Shown: positions 26,528 through 35,977, numbered from the stretch's first letter. The stretch is DNA of 64,000 bases from Billgrantia ethanolica (GCF_021404305.1 NZ_JABFTX010000001.1:1240001-1304000); one strand, 5' to 3'. Notes: generated by a model not told the origin, from the sequence alone. Numbers and translations: made by a program.

Positions 26528-27739
26528 ATGCCCGAGCAAAGGGATCCAGAGCCTTTTACCATCGCACTTCATCCGGTTCACGATGCCAGCCATCATCACG
26601 TGGCGGATCGCCTCGTCTACACTCGGCGCAGCGACGTCGAGGATGAGGCCGAGGATCTCATGTCCGCCACCGCCCGGGCCCTGGCCAGCGCCGTTTACGA
26701 GCTTGGCGATGCCGGACTGCTGGGTGACAGGACACTGTTCGTCGACCTGCCCCTGGAATGGCTCGATCGCCCCGAACTGCTGCCCACCCCGGCGCCGCGG
26801 CTGGCGCTTGGCGTTGCCGAAGCCAGTACGCTGGATAGCGAGCTGCTCGCGCGTCTGGATGACATTCGCGAGCGAGGCTACCGGGTCATCGTGCCCTCTC
26901 GGCTGTTCAAGCAGGATCCCGCTGCGTTGCTGGGTCGCTGTGACATCATACAGCTGACCTCACCCAACGAACTGGATGAAAAGACGCTGGAAAAGCTGCC
27001 GCCTCGCAATATCAAGCTGCTGGTGGAGAATCTCGACAGCCGCGAAGCCCTGGAGCGTTATCAGCTGATGGGCTGCGATTACTACGACGGCGACTATCTG
27101 GCACGTCCCAGCTTCATTGCCTCGCCGCCTCGTGGCCGCCATGGCAACCGCGCCGCCCAGATTCGCCTGATTCGCGCCCTCTATGAGGAAGACAGCAGTG
27201 ACCTCACCCGGCTGCATGAGCTGGTGGTGCAAGTGCCCCACCTGCATGTGGCGATTCTGCGCCGCGCCAACTCCACCTACTTCAATCGTGGCGGCAAGGC
27301 AGTCGATCTGCATCGTGCGGTACAGATCCTGGGGCTGATCGAGCTGCGACGGTTGATTCTGACCCTGACTCTTGCCAGTCTTCAGCCTTCTTCTCGCATC
27401 GTGCTGCGCATGGCCTTGATCCGTGCCTTCATGTGCCGCTATCTGGCGGCTCCCTTCCCCACTCTCGACCCCGAGGATGCCTTCACTACTGGGTTGTTCT
27501 CGATGATGGACGCCCTGCTCGAAGAGGACCGCAACACCTTGCTCGACCACCTGCCTCTGGGTGAGCCGATCATCAAGGCATTGAAGTATCGCAGCGGACC
27601 ACTCGGTGCCGTGCTGGTTCTGTGCGAGAACCACGAATGCCAGGTCGAGGAAGCTATCGATGAAGTCCCCGCCGACCGGCTACATGGCTGCTACATGAAC
27701 GCGCTGGCCAGCACCAAGGCATTGATGGACAACCTGTAG
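26528..27739 (+). CDS. Degenerate EAL + HDOD signalling protein (YuxH-like)
   Basis: A 403-aa protein of the YuxH type. The N-terminal half (about 5-200) is an EAL fold lacking the EAL signature and most metal ligands, so it probably binds rather than cleaves. The C-terminal half (about 200-395) is an HDOD domain (LVVQVPHLHVAILRRANSTYFN, then LGLIELRRLILTLTLAS). HDOD proteins act in signalling and adaptor roles. It lies behind the sigma-28-driven EAL gene and may share its transcript. I prefer ATG 26528; ATG 26480 would add 16 residues. Confidence 0.85.
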   Translation: MPEQRDPEPFTIALHPVHDASHHHVADRLVYTRRSDVEDEAEDLMSATARALASAVYELGDAGLLGDRTLFVDLPLEWLDRPELLPTPAPRLALGVAEASTLDSELLARLDDIRERGYRVIVPSRLFKQDPAALLGRCDIIQLTSPNELDEKTLEKLPPRNIKLLVENLDSREALERYQLMGCDYYDGDYLARPSFIASPPRGRHGNRAAQIRLIRALYEEDSSDLTRLHELVVQVPHLHVAILRRANSTYFNRGGKAVDLHRAVQILGLIELRRLILTLTLASLQPSSRIVLRMALIRAFMCRYLAAPFPTLDPEDAFTTGLFSMMDALLEEDRNTLLDHLPLGEPIIKALKYRSGPLGAVLVLCENHECQVEEAIDEVPADRLHGCYMNALASTKALMDNL

Positions 27740-27770
27740 ACTTGCGAGAGCTGCCTACCCGCGGCCTTGG

Positions 27771-27833
27771 CTTGGGTAAACCCTTACGCTTGGGAGAACC
27801 CTTTCGCTTGGGAAAACCCTTTTGTTTGGGAGT
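27771..27833. repeat. Tandem 18-bp repeats, 3.5 copies, between the HDOD gene and fliA
   Basis: Three units of CTTGGGNNAACCCTTNCG-type sequence (27771-27788, 27789-27806, 27807-27824) and a partial fourth (from 27825). Each unit is itself a small dyad (GGG...CCC). The tract ends just after the fliA stop, on the strand facing both 3' ends. Read in the fliA frame past the stop it would give a repeated RV-x-PS-x hexapeptide. It may act as a terminator or barrier. Confidence 0.85.
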
Positions 27834-27835
27834 GC

Positions 27836-28543
27836 CTAGGCGTCGCTGTCCGCCAGGCGCGACCGCAACCGGCTCACCGCCTGGCTATGCAACTGGCACA
27901 CTCGCGACTCGGTGACTCCAAGCACGGCGCCGATTTCCTTCAGGTTGAGCTCTTCCTGGTAGTAGAGCGCCATCAGCAGCTTTTCCCGCTCGGGCAGCGC
28001 CTCGATACCCTCGACCAGTTGTCGGCGGCGCTCCTCGTCGATGAGCAGATGATAAGGCGTATCGAGCGAGGCGTCCTCGATACCGGGCTCGGCGCCTTCC
28101 GACACGAGCACCTCGAAGGGCAGCAGATGGCCACTGTTGGTATCGCTGAGCAGCTGACGATACTCCTCGAGCCCCATCTCGAGCTCGGCGGCTATTTCAA
28201 GCTCTTCCGCCGGCCTGCCGAGCTTCTGCTCCAGACTGCGCACGGCCTCATCGACGGCCCGGGCATTACGCCGAACGCTGCGAGGGAGCCAGTCGCGACT
28301 GCGCAGCTCGTCCAACATGGCGCCACGGATACGCTGGCTGGCAAAGGTAGCGAAACTCGCACCCTGAGTGGCATCGAAGCGGCCCATCGCCTCGAGCAGC
28401 CCCACGGTGCCGGCCTGGATCAGATCATCGAGTTCGATACTTGCCGGCAGTCGCACCTGCATGGACAGCGCCTGGCGCCTCACCAGCGGCAGGTACTCCT
28501 CCAGCAGGTCTGTCTGTTCGATCTTGCCTCGTGCTGTGTACAT
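27836..28543 (-). CDS. fliA: Flagellar sigma factor sigma-28
   Basis: FliA directs RNA polymerase to late flagellar and chemotaxis promoters, eight of which I find in this window. The 235-aa protein has region 2 (LDDLIQAGTVGLLEAMGRFD, then FATFASQRIRGAMLDELRSRDWLPRSVRR), region 3, and region 4 helix-turn-helix (LNLKEIGAVLGVTESRVCQLHSQAVSRLR). It is the last gene of the leftward flhB-flhA-flhF-flhG-flhE-fliA series. Its anti-sigma factor flgM is not in the window. Confidence 0.97.
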   Translation of the reverse strand: MYTARGKIEQTDLLEEYLPLVRRQALSMQVRLPASIELDDLIQAGTVGLLEAMGRFDATQGASFATFASQRIRGAMLDELRSRDWLPRSVRRNARAVDEAVRSLEQKLGRPAEELEIAAELEMGLEEYRQLLSDTNSGHLLPFEVLVSEGAEPGIEDASLDTPYHLLIDEERRRQLVEGIEALPEREKLLMALYYQEELNLKEIGAVLGVTESRVCQLHSQAVSRLRSRLADSDA

Positions 28544-28606
28544 GCTCTTGCTCTCGCGGCTGACGGTTCCCTCGAGCGACGACGTTCAGCGCTCGACGGG
28601 TCAGAA

Positions 28607-29023
28607 TCACTGCAGGTCGTCGTGATTCACGATCACCTGCAGCCCCTGCAGGGTCATGGCGCGCTGCCCACGGTCCTGCAGTGAAAACTGAAAGTTCAGT
28701 GGCGTATCTGCCGGCACACCGGCCAGTGCCTCGGTCTGCCCTCGCGGTCCATGCAGGCGAATACAGTCCCCGGGGTGGCAGAGCCAGGCGTTCACCTGAC
28801 TGCCGGCGGGCGGCTGAAACTGCCAGACCACGCGACTCATCACCTGCCCACGTGCCAGTTCGGGAGATGGCGGCAACAAGGCAGCGGAAACGGCATGTCG
28901 CTCGGCCATGACCACCTGCACGGCAGGCGCCGTAGCAACCCAACTGCCGGCCGCCTGAGCCAGACCCGCCCACAATCCGCCAACGGTCAGAAAACAGAGT
29001 TGCCGCAGCCTGAACGTTTTCAT
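28607..29023 (-). CDS. flhE: FlhE, periplasmic flagellar protein
   Basis: A 138-aa protein with a signal peptide (MKTFRLRQLCFLTVGGLWAG..., cut after AQA about residue 24) and the FlhE pattern: GSWVATAPAV, SRVVWQFQPP, LCHPGDCIRLHG (paired cysteines) and a C-terminal VIVNHD strand. Enteric FlhE is a periplasmic chaperone/plug that prevents proton leakage through the export gate. Its start overlaps the stop of the FlhG-position gene (ATGA), so it is translated with the flhB-fliA series. Confidence 0.82.
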   Translation of the reverse strand: MKTFRLRQLCFLTVGGLWAGLAQAAGSWVATAPAVQVVMAERHAVSAALLPPSPELARGQVMSRVVWQFQPPAGSQVNAWLCHPGDCIRLHGPRGQTEALAGVPADTPLNFQFSLQDRGQRAMTLQGLQVIVNHDDLQ

Positions 29024-29604
29024 CGCGCCAATACCAGCAGTTCGATATCGAAATACGCTTCTGCCACGTACTGGAGATTGCTCAATAGACCCTGCCGCCC
29101 CACGCCCGGCGGATGCACGGCAATCAAGCGTCGCGGCCCACCCTGCTCGGAAATCTGCTTGAGCATACGATATCCGCGGCGAAACGCTTCCAGGTCGTCA
29201 TCTATCCACAGCGCCCATTGAGACTGCTGTGCTGCCAGCAGCGACAGATGCGGGCTGCTGATCGACAGCGCCACGATACGCCAGGCGCGGGGATCGCCTA
29301 CCCAGTGACGTCCCTCGTGTGCCCAGCTCTCCAACAGCTCGCTCACCCGCGCGGTATGTCGCTCGGCAGTGCCCGGCAGGCCCAGCACCATCAGCGTCCG
29401 CCCCCCCCTGCTGAGCGGCGACCTCGGCAGCTCCCCTGCTGCCTTGGCGCCGGCAGCCTGGCCGCTGGCCTGCTTGGGTCGGACATTCTCCGCCTTGTTT
29501 CCCGTGGCCAGCTCGACCAGCATCTCGGCCACGTGTGTCGGGCACTCATCCTGCGTCGTTCCGTTTGCCCATTGGCGCAATCCCGCGGCCTGGTCCCATC
29601 CCAT
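29020..29604 (-). CDS. FlhG-position protein, degenerate MinD-like without a P-loop
   Basis: A 194-aa protein occupying the flhG (fleN) slot: directly after flhF and before flhE-fliA. The core (RTLMVLGLPGTAERHTARVSELL; WALWIDDDLEAFRRGYRMLKQISEQGGPRRLIAVHPPG; then FDIELLVLAR) resembles parts of the MinD/FlhG fold, including the helix that follows Walker B. No Walker A lysine motif (GKGGVGKT) is present and the protein is about 80 aa short of true FlhG. It may be a pseudo-ATPase partner of the enlarged FlhF. Homology is inferred mainly from position and patterns. Confidence 0.55.
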   Translation of the reverse strand: MGWDQAAGLRQWANGTTQDECPTHVAEMLVELATGNKAENVRPKQASGQAAGAKAAGELPRSPLSRGGRTLMVLGLPGTAERHTARVSELLESWAHEGRHWVGDPRAWRIVALSISSPHLSLLAAQQSQWALWIDDDLEAFRRGYRMLKQISEQGGPRRLIAVHPPGVGRQGLLSNLQYVAEAYFDIELLVLAR

Positions 29605-31821
29605 CTAGCCTGTCTCCCGTTCACCGAGGCCAAGGTGGCGAATGGCATCGCGCACCAGGAAAAGTTGTAGCAGAGACTCGAGCAGCGCCACGTCTCGGCG
29701 TCGGCGACGCCCACCGCCGAGGCCCAACAGCTCGGCCCTGAGATCCATGGCGGCCTCATCTTCGGCAAAGTCGAGGTGGGCTGCCACCGTGGCCAGACCG
29801 CTGGCCATGAGCAAGCGAACATCGCCACGCAGATCGCCAGCCTCGGTCGGCTCGAGACGCTGCCAGGCGCGGCGTGCGAGTTGCGGCAGTACATCGGCTT
29901 GCAGCAGCGCGAGCAGCAGCGGCTCGGGGTCGCGGCTCAGCCCGGCAGGAACGATCCAGTAGCGTCTGGCCAAAGCCTTGCCGCTCTCTGCATCGCGAAC
30001 CTCACCAAACCAGGCCTGGGCGTCGAAGCCCGACCGCTCACGGCGGCTGCCCTTGAAGTTCACCTCGACCGGCAGCGCAGCGAGCATGAGACGAGCAGGC
30101 GCGCCGCGGAAACGGCAGCGAACCTGACCGGCGGCTTCGGCCATCGACTCCAGCGCCGCCAAGCTGTGGCGCTCGCCCGCATGCGCGACCCGCAGACTGC
30201 CCCGAACCTGGCTGCACCAGGAAAGACCCTGGCGCTCCAGCCAATCTCCGGCCTCGGCATCGGGCAGACCATTCATCAGATGCACACCGGCATCGTGATG
30301 CTGCAACGCGCTTTCGAGTCGCGCCTGCTGGCCCGCCACCTGGCGATGCTGCAATAGCGGCAGCGCCAGCCAAGTGCCTTCTGCATTCAGTGCCACGTCT
30401 GGCATCGCCCAGTGCTCGCCCGGTACCCGTCGCCGCTCGCTCCAGAGCATGCCGTGGGCCTGACCGGCTCGGGGATGATCCGCCAGCAGCGCATCGAAAC
30501 GCTGCTGCTGCACGGAAGCCGGCAGGCCCAGCAGATTCCATACGGCTTCCAGCCCGTCGAAGGCCGGTAAGCGCTCGCGCAAGGCCAGCAGCACCGTTGC
30601 CAGGCGGCGGCCCTGCCCCAGCAGATTGCCGGCACCGCGCGAGGAGTTGTCTGGGGGCGTCGGCGAGGTGGTGGCACGAGCCAGGGGCACACGATTGGCC
30701 AGGCACTGCTCGATGAGCGAGACGGGCTCGGCCAAGGCCATGTCCTCCGGCACCCGCTGGCCGTGAGAGACGAACAGCAGCCGCAGCCCGTGGCGCATGA
30801 TGATGTCCAACACCGGAGCCAGCCTGCCCGCCTCGTCCAGCTTGGTGATGATGCAGTCGCTGATCTCACCGCCGGCCGCCTGGGCCGCCTGACGGTAGCG
30901 CACCACCACCTCCTCAAGGGTCTCCGGCTGACTGGCAGAATTGAGCAGCAGCACCAGGCGAACCGAGGTGTTGCCACCACGCAGGTGGCCGATCTGTTCG
31001 ATCACGCGTTGGTCGCGCTGACTCATGCCTACCGTATCGATGAGTACGCAGGACTTGCCCTTCATCCGCTCCAGCAGATCCGATACCGGCTGGTCGGCGT
31101 TGAGGGCGTACATGGGAACGTCGAGCAGCCGTGAATAGATGCGCAGCTGCTCATGGGCGCCAATGCGGAAGCTGTCGGTGGTCACCAGCGCTACCGGACG
31201 GGTGCCGTGGCGCATGACGTAGCGTGCCGTCAGCTTGGCCGTGGTGGTCGTCTTGCCCACGCCGGTAGGGCCGACCAGCGCCACGATACCGGCACGGTCC
31301 ATGAAGGCGGCTTCGTCGTCCAGGCCTACGAGTCGCTTGGACAGCTGGCGAACGAGCCAGGCCATGGCACGCTCGTCCAGCGCTTCGACATCAGCCAGCT
31401 CTTCCGGCAACGAGGCGACGACCTCTTCAGCCAGCGCCTGGCTGAAGCCCGCTTCGAGAATTGCCCGCACGAACTGCTCGCCGGCCGTGCCACCCGCCTC
31501 CGGCCCGCTTCTGTCGCGTGCCAGCAGCGCGCGCATGTCACGCATTTCCTCGAGCAGCCTGGCACTCATGGCCTCGAAGGCCTGAACCTGCGCCTGGTCC
31601 GTGCTTACCGGCACCTCTCGGGCTGGGGGAACTTGAGGCTCGGGCTGCTTGTAGGAAGTCACCTCGCTGGAAGTCGGTGCTGCCGACTCCGCCATCGCCA
31701 GGATCTCGACCCCCTGCTCGGTATGTCGGTTGGCCAAAATCAGAGCTTCATCGCCAAGTGCCGCTCGCACTTGGCGCATGGCTTCTCGACTGTTGGCTCC
31801 CAGGAACCGCATCACACTCAT
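29605..31821 (-). CDS. flhF: FlhF, SRP-type GTPase, with a long C-terminal extension
   Basis: FlhF is a signal-recognition-particle-type GTPase that places and counts flagella. Residues 1-100 are the basic/variable N-domain (RFLGANSREAMRQVRAALGDEALILANR). The GTPase has G1 GPTGVGKTTTTAKL (about 190), G2/G3 TTDSFRIGAHEQL and DTVGMSQRD, and G4 TKLDEAGRL. The family normally ends near residue 430-480. Here the GTPase ends near residue 372 and about 366 further residues follow, which I cannot match to any family (rich in Arg, Leu and Gln, with WLALPLLQHRQ and RRRRDVALLESLLQLFLVRDAI). It precedes the FlhG-position gene by 0 nt and follows flhA by 3 nt. Confidence 0.93.
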   Translation of the reverse strand: MSVMRFLGANSREAMRQVRAALGDEALILANRHTEQGVEILAMAESAAPTSSEVTSYKQPEPQVPPAREVPVSTDQAQVQAFEAMSARLLEEMRDMRALLARDRSGPEAGGTAGEQFVRAILEAGFSQALAEEVVASLPEELADVEALDERAMAWLVRQLSKRLVGLDDEAAFMDRAGIVALVGPTGVGKTTTTAKLTARYVMRHGTRPVALVTTDSFRIGAHEQLRIYSRLLDVPMYALNADQPVSDLLERMKGKSCVLIDTVGMSQRDQRVIEQIGHLRGGNTSVRLVLLLNSASQPETLEEVVVRYRQAAQAAGGEISDCIITKLDEAGRLAPVLDIIMRHGLRLLFVSHGQRVPEDMALAEPVSLIEQCLANRVPLARATTSPTPPDNSSRGAGNLLGQGRRLATVLLALRERLPAFDGLEAVWNLLGLPASVQQQRFDALLADHPRAGQAHGMLWSERRRVPGEHWAMPDVALNAEGTWLALPLLQHRQVAGQQARLESALQHHDAGVHLMNGLPDAEAGDWLERQGLSWCSQVRGSLRVAHAGERHSLAALESMAEAAGQVRCRFRGAPARLMLAALPVEVNFKGSRRERSGFDAQAWFGEVRDAESGKALARRYWIVPAGLSRDPEPLLLALLQADVLPQLARRAWQRLEPTEAGDLRGDVRLLMASGLATVAAHLDFAEDEAAMDLRAELLGLGGGRRRRRDVALLESLLQLFLVRDAIRHLGLGERETG

Positions 31822-31824
31822 CGC

Positions 31825-33906
31825 TTATCGACCCCCCACCAGCGTCGTGACGCGCAGTGTCCGATCATCGGGAATTTCCGCCTGCGACATGACCACCATG
31901 TGACGCATACGCCGACGCAGGAACCTGGCCAACAGCGGTCTCAGGCTGTGCTGGACCACCAGTACCGGCGGCTCTCCGCTGGCCTCATGCCGCTCGACGG
32001 CTTGTTCGGCCTGAGTCATCAGCGTTTCCGCCAGCCCAGGCTCGAGCGCTCCATTGCCGTTCATGGCCTGCATCAGCACCTGCTCGAGCTGGGCATCCAG
32101 ACCGATCACGTTCAGCGTATCGCGTCCTGGATACCATTGCTGCGTGATCGTCCGCCCAAGGGCAATGCGTACCAGCGCCGTCAGCTCGTTGACGTCCTGC
32201 TGATGCGGGGCATACTCGGCCAGCGTATCCAGTATGGTACGCATGTCGCGAATCGAGACATCCTCTTCCAGCAGATTCTGCAGGATACGTTGCAGCGCCG
32301 TCAGATTGACGGCCTTGGGCACGACATCCTCGACCAGAGACTTCTGATCTTCTCCCAGCTTGTCGAGCAGCTTCTGCACCTCCTGACGGCCGAGCATTTC
32401 GGGCGCATGACGATGCAGCAAGTGGTTGAGGTGGGTGGCGATCACCGTGCCGGCATCGACCACGGTATAGCCATACACCTGGGCATGCTCGCGCTGACCC
32501 GCGTCGATCCAGATCGCCGGCAGACCGAAGGCAGGATCGGAAGTAGGCTTGCCCTGGAGCTGTCCGGTGACCTGGCCGGGGTCGATGGCCAGCCACTGCC
32601 CGGGGAAGGCTTCGGCGCGACCGATCTCGGCTCCCTTCAGGGTGATCACGTAAGTGTTGGCGCCCAGCTCCAGGTTGTCGCGTATGTGCACCACCGCCGG
32701 CAAAAACCCGACCTCCTGGGCGAATTTCTTGCGCACGCTCTTGATGCGGCCCAGCAGCTCGCCATCCTGCCGCTGATCCACCAGCGGAATCAGCCTGTGG
32801 CCGACTTCCAGCCCCAGCGTATCCACCAGCTGCACGTCGTCCCAGCTGGCTTCAGGTGCCTCGGGTGGCGGCGGCGGCTCGGTATTGAGCTCTTGATCGA
32901 CCAGGCGCTGCTCCTTCTGGCGCGTCAGCATCCAGGCCAGTCCGGCCAGCAGGCCGGTGAAGATCAGGAATACCAGGTTGGGCATGCCGGGCACCAGACC
33001 CAGCAACCCCATGACCAGCGCCGCCAATATCATGACCTGAGGATTGACGAACAGCTGGCTGATCATCTGCTGACCGACGTCCTCCTCGGTATTGACACGC
33101 GATACGGTCACACCTGCTGCGGTGGAGATGACCAGCGCAGGAATCTGCGCAACCAGACCGTCACCGATGGTCATCAGGGTATAGGTCTTGGCAGCATCGC
33201 CGAACCCCATGCCATGCTGCAGCATGCCGATCAGCAGCCCGCCGATGATATTGACCACCATGATCACCAGGCCGGCCATGGCATCGCCGCGCACGAACTT
33301 GCTGGCACCGTCCATCGAGCCGTAGAAATCGGCTTCCTGAGCGACTTCTGCACGCCGCTTGCGCGCGTCCTCTTCGCCGATCAGGCCTGCGTTGAGGTCG
33401 GCATCGATGGCCATCTGCTTGCCGGGCATGGCATCGAGCATGAAGCGCGCACCGACTTCAGCAATCCGCCCCGCGCCCTTGGTGATGACCATGAAATTGA
33501 TGATGACGAGAATCAGGAATACCACCAGGCCGACGGCGAAGTTACCACCGACCAGGAAGGTGCCGAACGCTTCGATGACCTTGCCGGCCGAGTCGCCGCC
33601 CTGGTGGCCCTCCATCAGGATGACCCGGGTCGAAGCCACGTTGAGTGACAGCCGCAGCAGCGTGGTGAACAGGAGAATCGCCGGGAATGCGGCAAAGTCC
33701 AGGGGTTTTTGGGTAAACATGCTGACCAGCAGCACCATGACCGCCAGCGCAATATTGAAGGTGAACAACAGATCGAGCGCAAAGGGCGGCAGCGGCAAGA
33801 TCATCATGGCCAGGATCATGAGGATCAGGATCGGACCGGCCAGCAGCTTCATGCGCACGTCGCCCATCCAGTCACGACGTCCAATGAGATGGCTCAGGGA
33901 TTTCAT
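31825..33906 (-). CDS. flhA: FlhA, flagellar export gate protein
   Basis: FlhA forms the membrane export gate and the cytosolic docking ring for flagellar substrates. The 693-aa protein has about eight N-terminal membrane helices (about 20-325) with the FHIPEP signature region (FAVGLVVFLILVIINFMVITKGAGRIAEVGARF). A large C-terminal cytosolic domain follows with the conserved RNLLEEDVSIRDMRTILDTLAEYAP block (around 560; here QNLLEED...). It overlaps the end of flhB by 4 nt and runs straight into flhF. Confidence 0.97.
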   Translation of the reverse strand: MKSLSHLIGRRDWMGDVRMKLLAGPILILMILAMMILPLPPFALDLLFTFNIALAVMVLLVSMFTQKPLDFAAFPAILLFTTLLRLSLNVASTRVILMEGHQGGDSAGKVIEAFGTFLVGGNFAVGLVVFLILVIINFMVITKGAGRIAEVGARFMLDAMPGKQMAIDADLNAGLIGEEDARKRRAEVAQEADFYGSMDGASKFVRGDAMAGLVIMVVNIIGGLLIGMLQHGMGFGDAAKTYTLMTIGDGLVAQIPALVISTAAGVTVSRVNTEEDVGQQMISQLFVNPQVMILAALVMGLLGLVPGMPNLVFLIFTGLLAGLAWMLTRQKEQRLVDQELNTEPPPPPEAPEASWDDVQLVDTLGLEVGHRLIPLVDQRQDGELLGRIKSVRKKFAQEVGFLPAVVHIRDNLELGANTYVITLKGAEIGRAEAFPGQWLAIDPGQVTGQLQGKPTSDPAFGLPAIWIDAGQREHAQVYGYTVVDAGTVIATHLNHLLHRHAPEMLGRQEVQKLLDKLGEDQKSLVEDVVPKAVNLTALQRILQNLLEEDVSIRDMRTILDTLAEYAPHQQDVNELTALVRIALGRTITQQWYPGRDTLNVIGLDAQLEQVLMQAMNGNGALEPGLAETLMTQAEQAVERHEASGEPPVLVVQHSLRPLLARFLRRRMRHMVVMSQAEIPDDRTLRVTTLVGGR

Positions 33907-35102
33907 CGGCGCGCTCCGCCGGGCACGGACGGCCGCTGCTCAGTGTTGGACCCATCGGTCGTTTCGGCAGCCGGCACGGCCAGGCTTTCCGGGATGGGTA
34001 AGTCTTCGGGTGTAGGCGGCACCTCTCCCCCCTCTTGGGTAACGTGCTTGAGACGGAAGGCCCAGGCCAGCACTTCCGCCACGGCGGTATAAAGATCGAG
34101 CGGAATCTCGCGCTCCAGATCGACATGATGATACAGCGCTCGCGCCAGCGGCGGCGCCTGCAGCAACGGAACGCCAGCCTCCTCGCCCAACTCGCGGATA
34201 CGTGCCGCCACCAGGTCGACCCCCTTGGCTACCACGCGGGGAGCCCCCATGCCCTTCTCGTCATACTGCAGCGCCACGGCATAGTGGGTGGGGTTGGTGA
34301 TGATCACGTCGGCCTCCGGAACCTTGCTCATCATGCGACCGCGCGCCATCGCCTGCTGCTGAGAGCGAATCCGCGCCTTGAGGTGCGGATCACCCTCCGA
34401 CTCCTTGTGCTCACGTTTGACCTCGTCTTTGGACATGCGCAGCTTCTTGGCGTGATTCCACAGTTGGTAAGGCACGTCGATCAAAATCACGACCAGCAGC
34501 GTCAGCACCATCAGACCGCATGCCTGGGCCGCCATCATCAGCGCCCGGGCCAACGCCTGGGTGGTCGGCTGATCCATCAACGATAGGTATTCCCCGCGAT
34601 GGAAATAGAGGAAGGCCATACCCACACCGCCTACCAGCACCGACTTGGCTATTGCCTTGAACAGCTCTACCAGAGCCTGGACGCCGAACATGCGCTTCAG
34701 GCCCTTGAGCGGATTGAGCTTCGACAGCTGCGGCTTGAGCGACTTGGCCGAGATCAACCAGCCGCCCAGCAATGCCGGCGCCACCAGGGCCACCACGGTC
34801 AATAGTAAAAAAAACGGCAGCATGATCAGCAGCGTACGAGTGCCGAGATCAAGGAAGTTGCTCAGCATGGGTCCGGTATCGAAGGCCTGACGCCGTTCGA
34901 ACAGGAAGGCCTGCTCCATGACCAGACCCAACTGGTCGTAAAGCATTGCCCCCATCGACCACATGCCGACCACGCCACCTAGCAACAGCATGAAGGTGGT
35001 CAGCTCACGAGAGCGGGCGACCTGGCCATCCTCTCGCGCCTTCTCGAGGCGTCGAGGCGTGGCCTCTTCGGTCTTTTCCTGATCGCTGCTCTGGTCGGCC
35101 AT
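33903..35102 (-). CDS. flhB: FlhB, export switch protein
   Basis: FlhB controls the substrate switch from rod/hook to filament export. The 399-aa protein begins with the usual charged segment (SSDQEKTEEATPRRLEKAREDGQV), has four membrane helices, and carries the self-cleaving NPTH (IITNPTHYAVAL, about residue 270) followed by the PLARALYHHVDLEREIP motif. It starts the flhB-flhA-flhF-flhG-like-flhE-fliA series, 161 nt after cheZ. A smaller FlhB C-domain homologue (FlhX) is encoded at 52.1 kb. Confidence 0.97.
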   Translation of the reverse strand: MADQSSDQEKTEEATPRRLEKAREDGQVARSRELTTFMLLLGGVVGMWSMGAMLYDQLGLVMEQAFLFERRQAFDTGPMLSNFLDLGTRTLLIMLPFFLLLTVVALVAPALLGGWLISAKSLKPQLSKLNPLKGLKRMFGVQALVELFKAIAKSVLVGGVGMAFLYFHRGEYLSLMDQPTTQALARALMMAAQACGLMVLTLLVVILIDVPYQLWNHAKKLRMSKDEVKREHKESEGDPHLKARIRSQQQAMARGRMMSKVPEADVIITNPTHYAVALQYDEKGMGAPRVVAKGVDLVAARIRELGEEAGVPLLQAPPLARALYHHVDLEREIPLDLYTAVAEVLAWAFRLKHVTQEGGEVPPTPEDLPIPESLAVPAAETTDGSNTEQRPSVPGGARR

Positions 35103-35263
35103 GGCTCCCGCACACTTTTCCGCACGGTGGCCATTGTGGCGTCAACGAGGAGATGGCGATACGCCAAAAAGCGCCGATGATCGTGGCTTTATCGGCCACG
35201 ACCCTCGGCGCCGGGAAGGTAGTGCAGTTGGGAGAGATGGCTGAGCAAATCGCCAGGCGGCGT

Positions 35264-35938
35264 TCAGAAACCCAGTTGGTCGAGCAAATCGTCCACCTGA
35301 TCCTGATTGGTGACAACATCGGCGCCAGGCTTGATCTGTGGGCCGTTCTTGAGCCCCTCTTCCCGCCGCCGCGCATCGTTCTCCCACTGGTCGTTGGCCT
35401 TTCGCTGCATGCTCTCGCGGGCCAACTCTCCGGGCACGTTGTCGATCAGTACCTGCACCAGCTGATGCTCGATCTCACGGATCACATCCATCATTTTCTT
35501 GATCACCTGGCCGGTCAGGTCCTGGAAGTCCTGGGCCATCATGATCTCGAGCAGCTCCTTCTGGGTGGCCTGGGTCTTGTCAGGCACCTCGGCCAGATAG
35601 GAACGCGTCTCCTTGACCAGCTCACGGGCTTCGTCGAGTTCCTTGGGCTCGGCGAACCACTCCGCCCAGCGCTTGTCCAGCGACTCGGCGCCGCTGCTGA
35701 TCGAGTCCTGCAGGGGCTGGGCACGATCGATGGCGTTCAAAGCACGCTCGGCTGCCTGCTCGGTCATGGTGGCGACGTAACTCAGCCGATCCCTCGCATC
35801 GGGGATGGCTTCCGCCGCTTTCTCGATCTCCTTGTCCAGACCCAGCTCGCGCATGTTTTCCCGCAGCATGCGTGTCAGCTGGCCGATGCGCTGGACCAGG
35901 TCCTCACCGGCAGCACCGGGCGACTCGTTTGCGCTCAT
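35264..35938 (-). CDS. cheZ: CheZ, CheY-P phosphatase
   Basis: CheZ removes the phosphoryl group from CheY-P. The 224-aa all-helical protein has the catalytic helix [18 protein letters not shown] (with the Asp and Gln of E. coli D143/Q147) and the C-terminal CheY-binding peptide [14 protein letters not shown] lies ahead of the ATG. It follows cheY by 39 nt in the same operon. Confidence 0.97.
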   Translation of the reverse strand: MSANESPGAAGEDLVQRIGQLTRMLRENMRELGLDKEIEKAAEAIPDARDRLSYVATMTEQAAERALNAIDRAQPLQDSISSGAESLDKRWAEWFAEPKELDEARELVKETRSYLAEVPDKTQATQKELLEIMMAQDFQDLTGQVIKKMMDVIREIEHQLVQVLIDNVPGELARESMQRKANDQWENDARRREEGLKNGPQIKPGADVVTNQDQVDDLLDQLGF

Positions 35939-35977
35939 CTTGTTGTCTCCTTCGCAAGCAGGACAGGCCAGCCGGCG

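Noticed and set aside
27771..27833. Possible CRISPR repeat array
   Set aside because: The 18-bp units are directly adjacent with no spacers and there are no cas genes.
31153..33648. 831-codon open frame on the plus strand
   Set aside because: It lies wholly antisense to flhF and flhA, both clear homologues. Long antisense frames are common in GC-rich genes, and its product is His/Gln-rich and low in complexity.
35189..35215. GCCGATAA on the minus strand upstream of flhB as a ninth sigma-28 promoter
   Set aside because: The -10 is perfect but the position 11 nt upstream reads CCCGGCGC, with no TAAAG/TCAAG box at 10-12 nt spacing.
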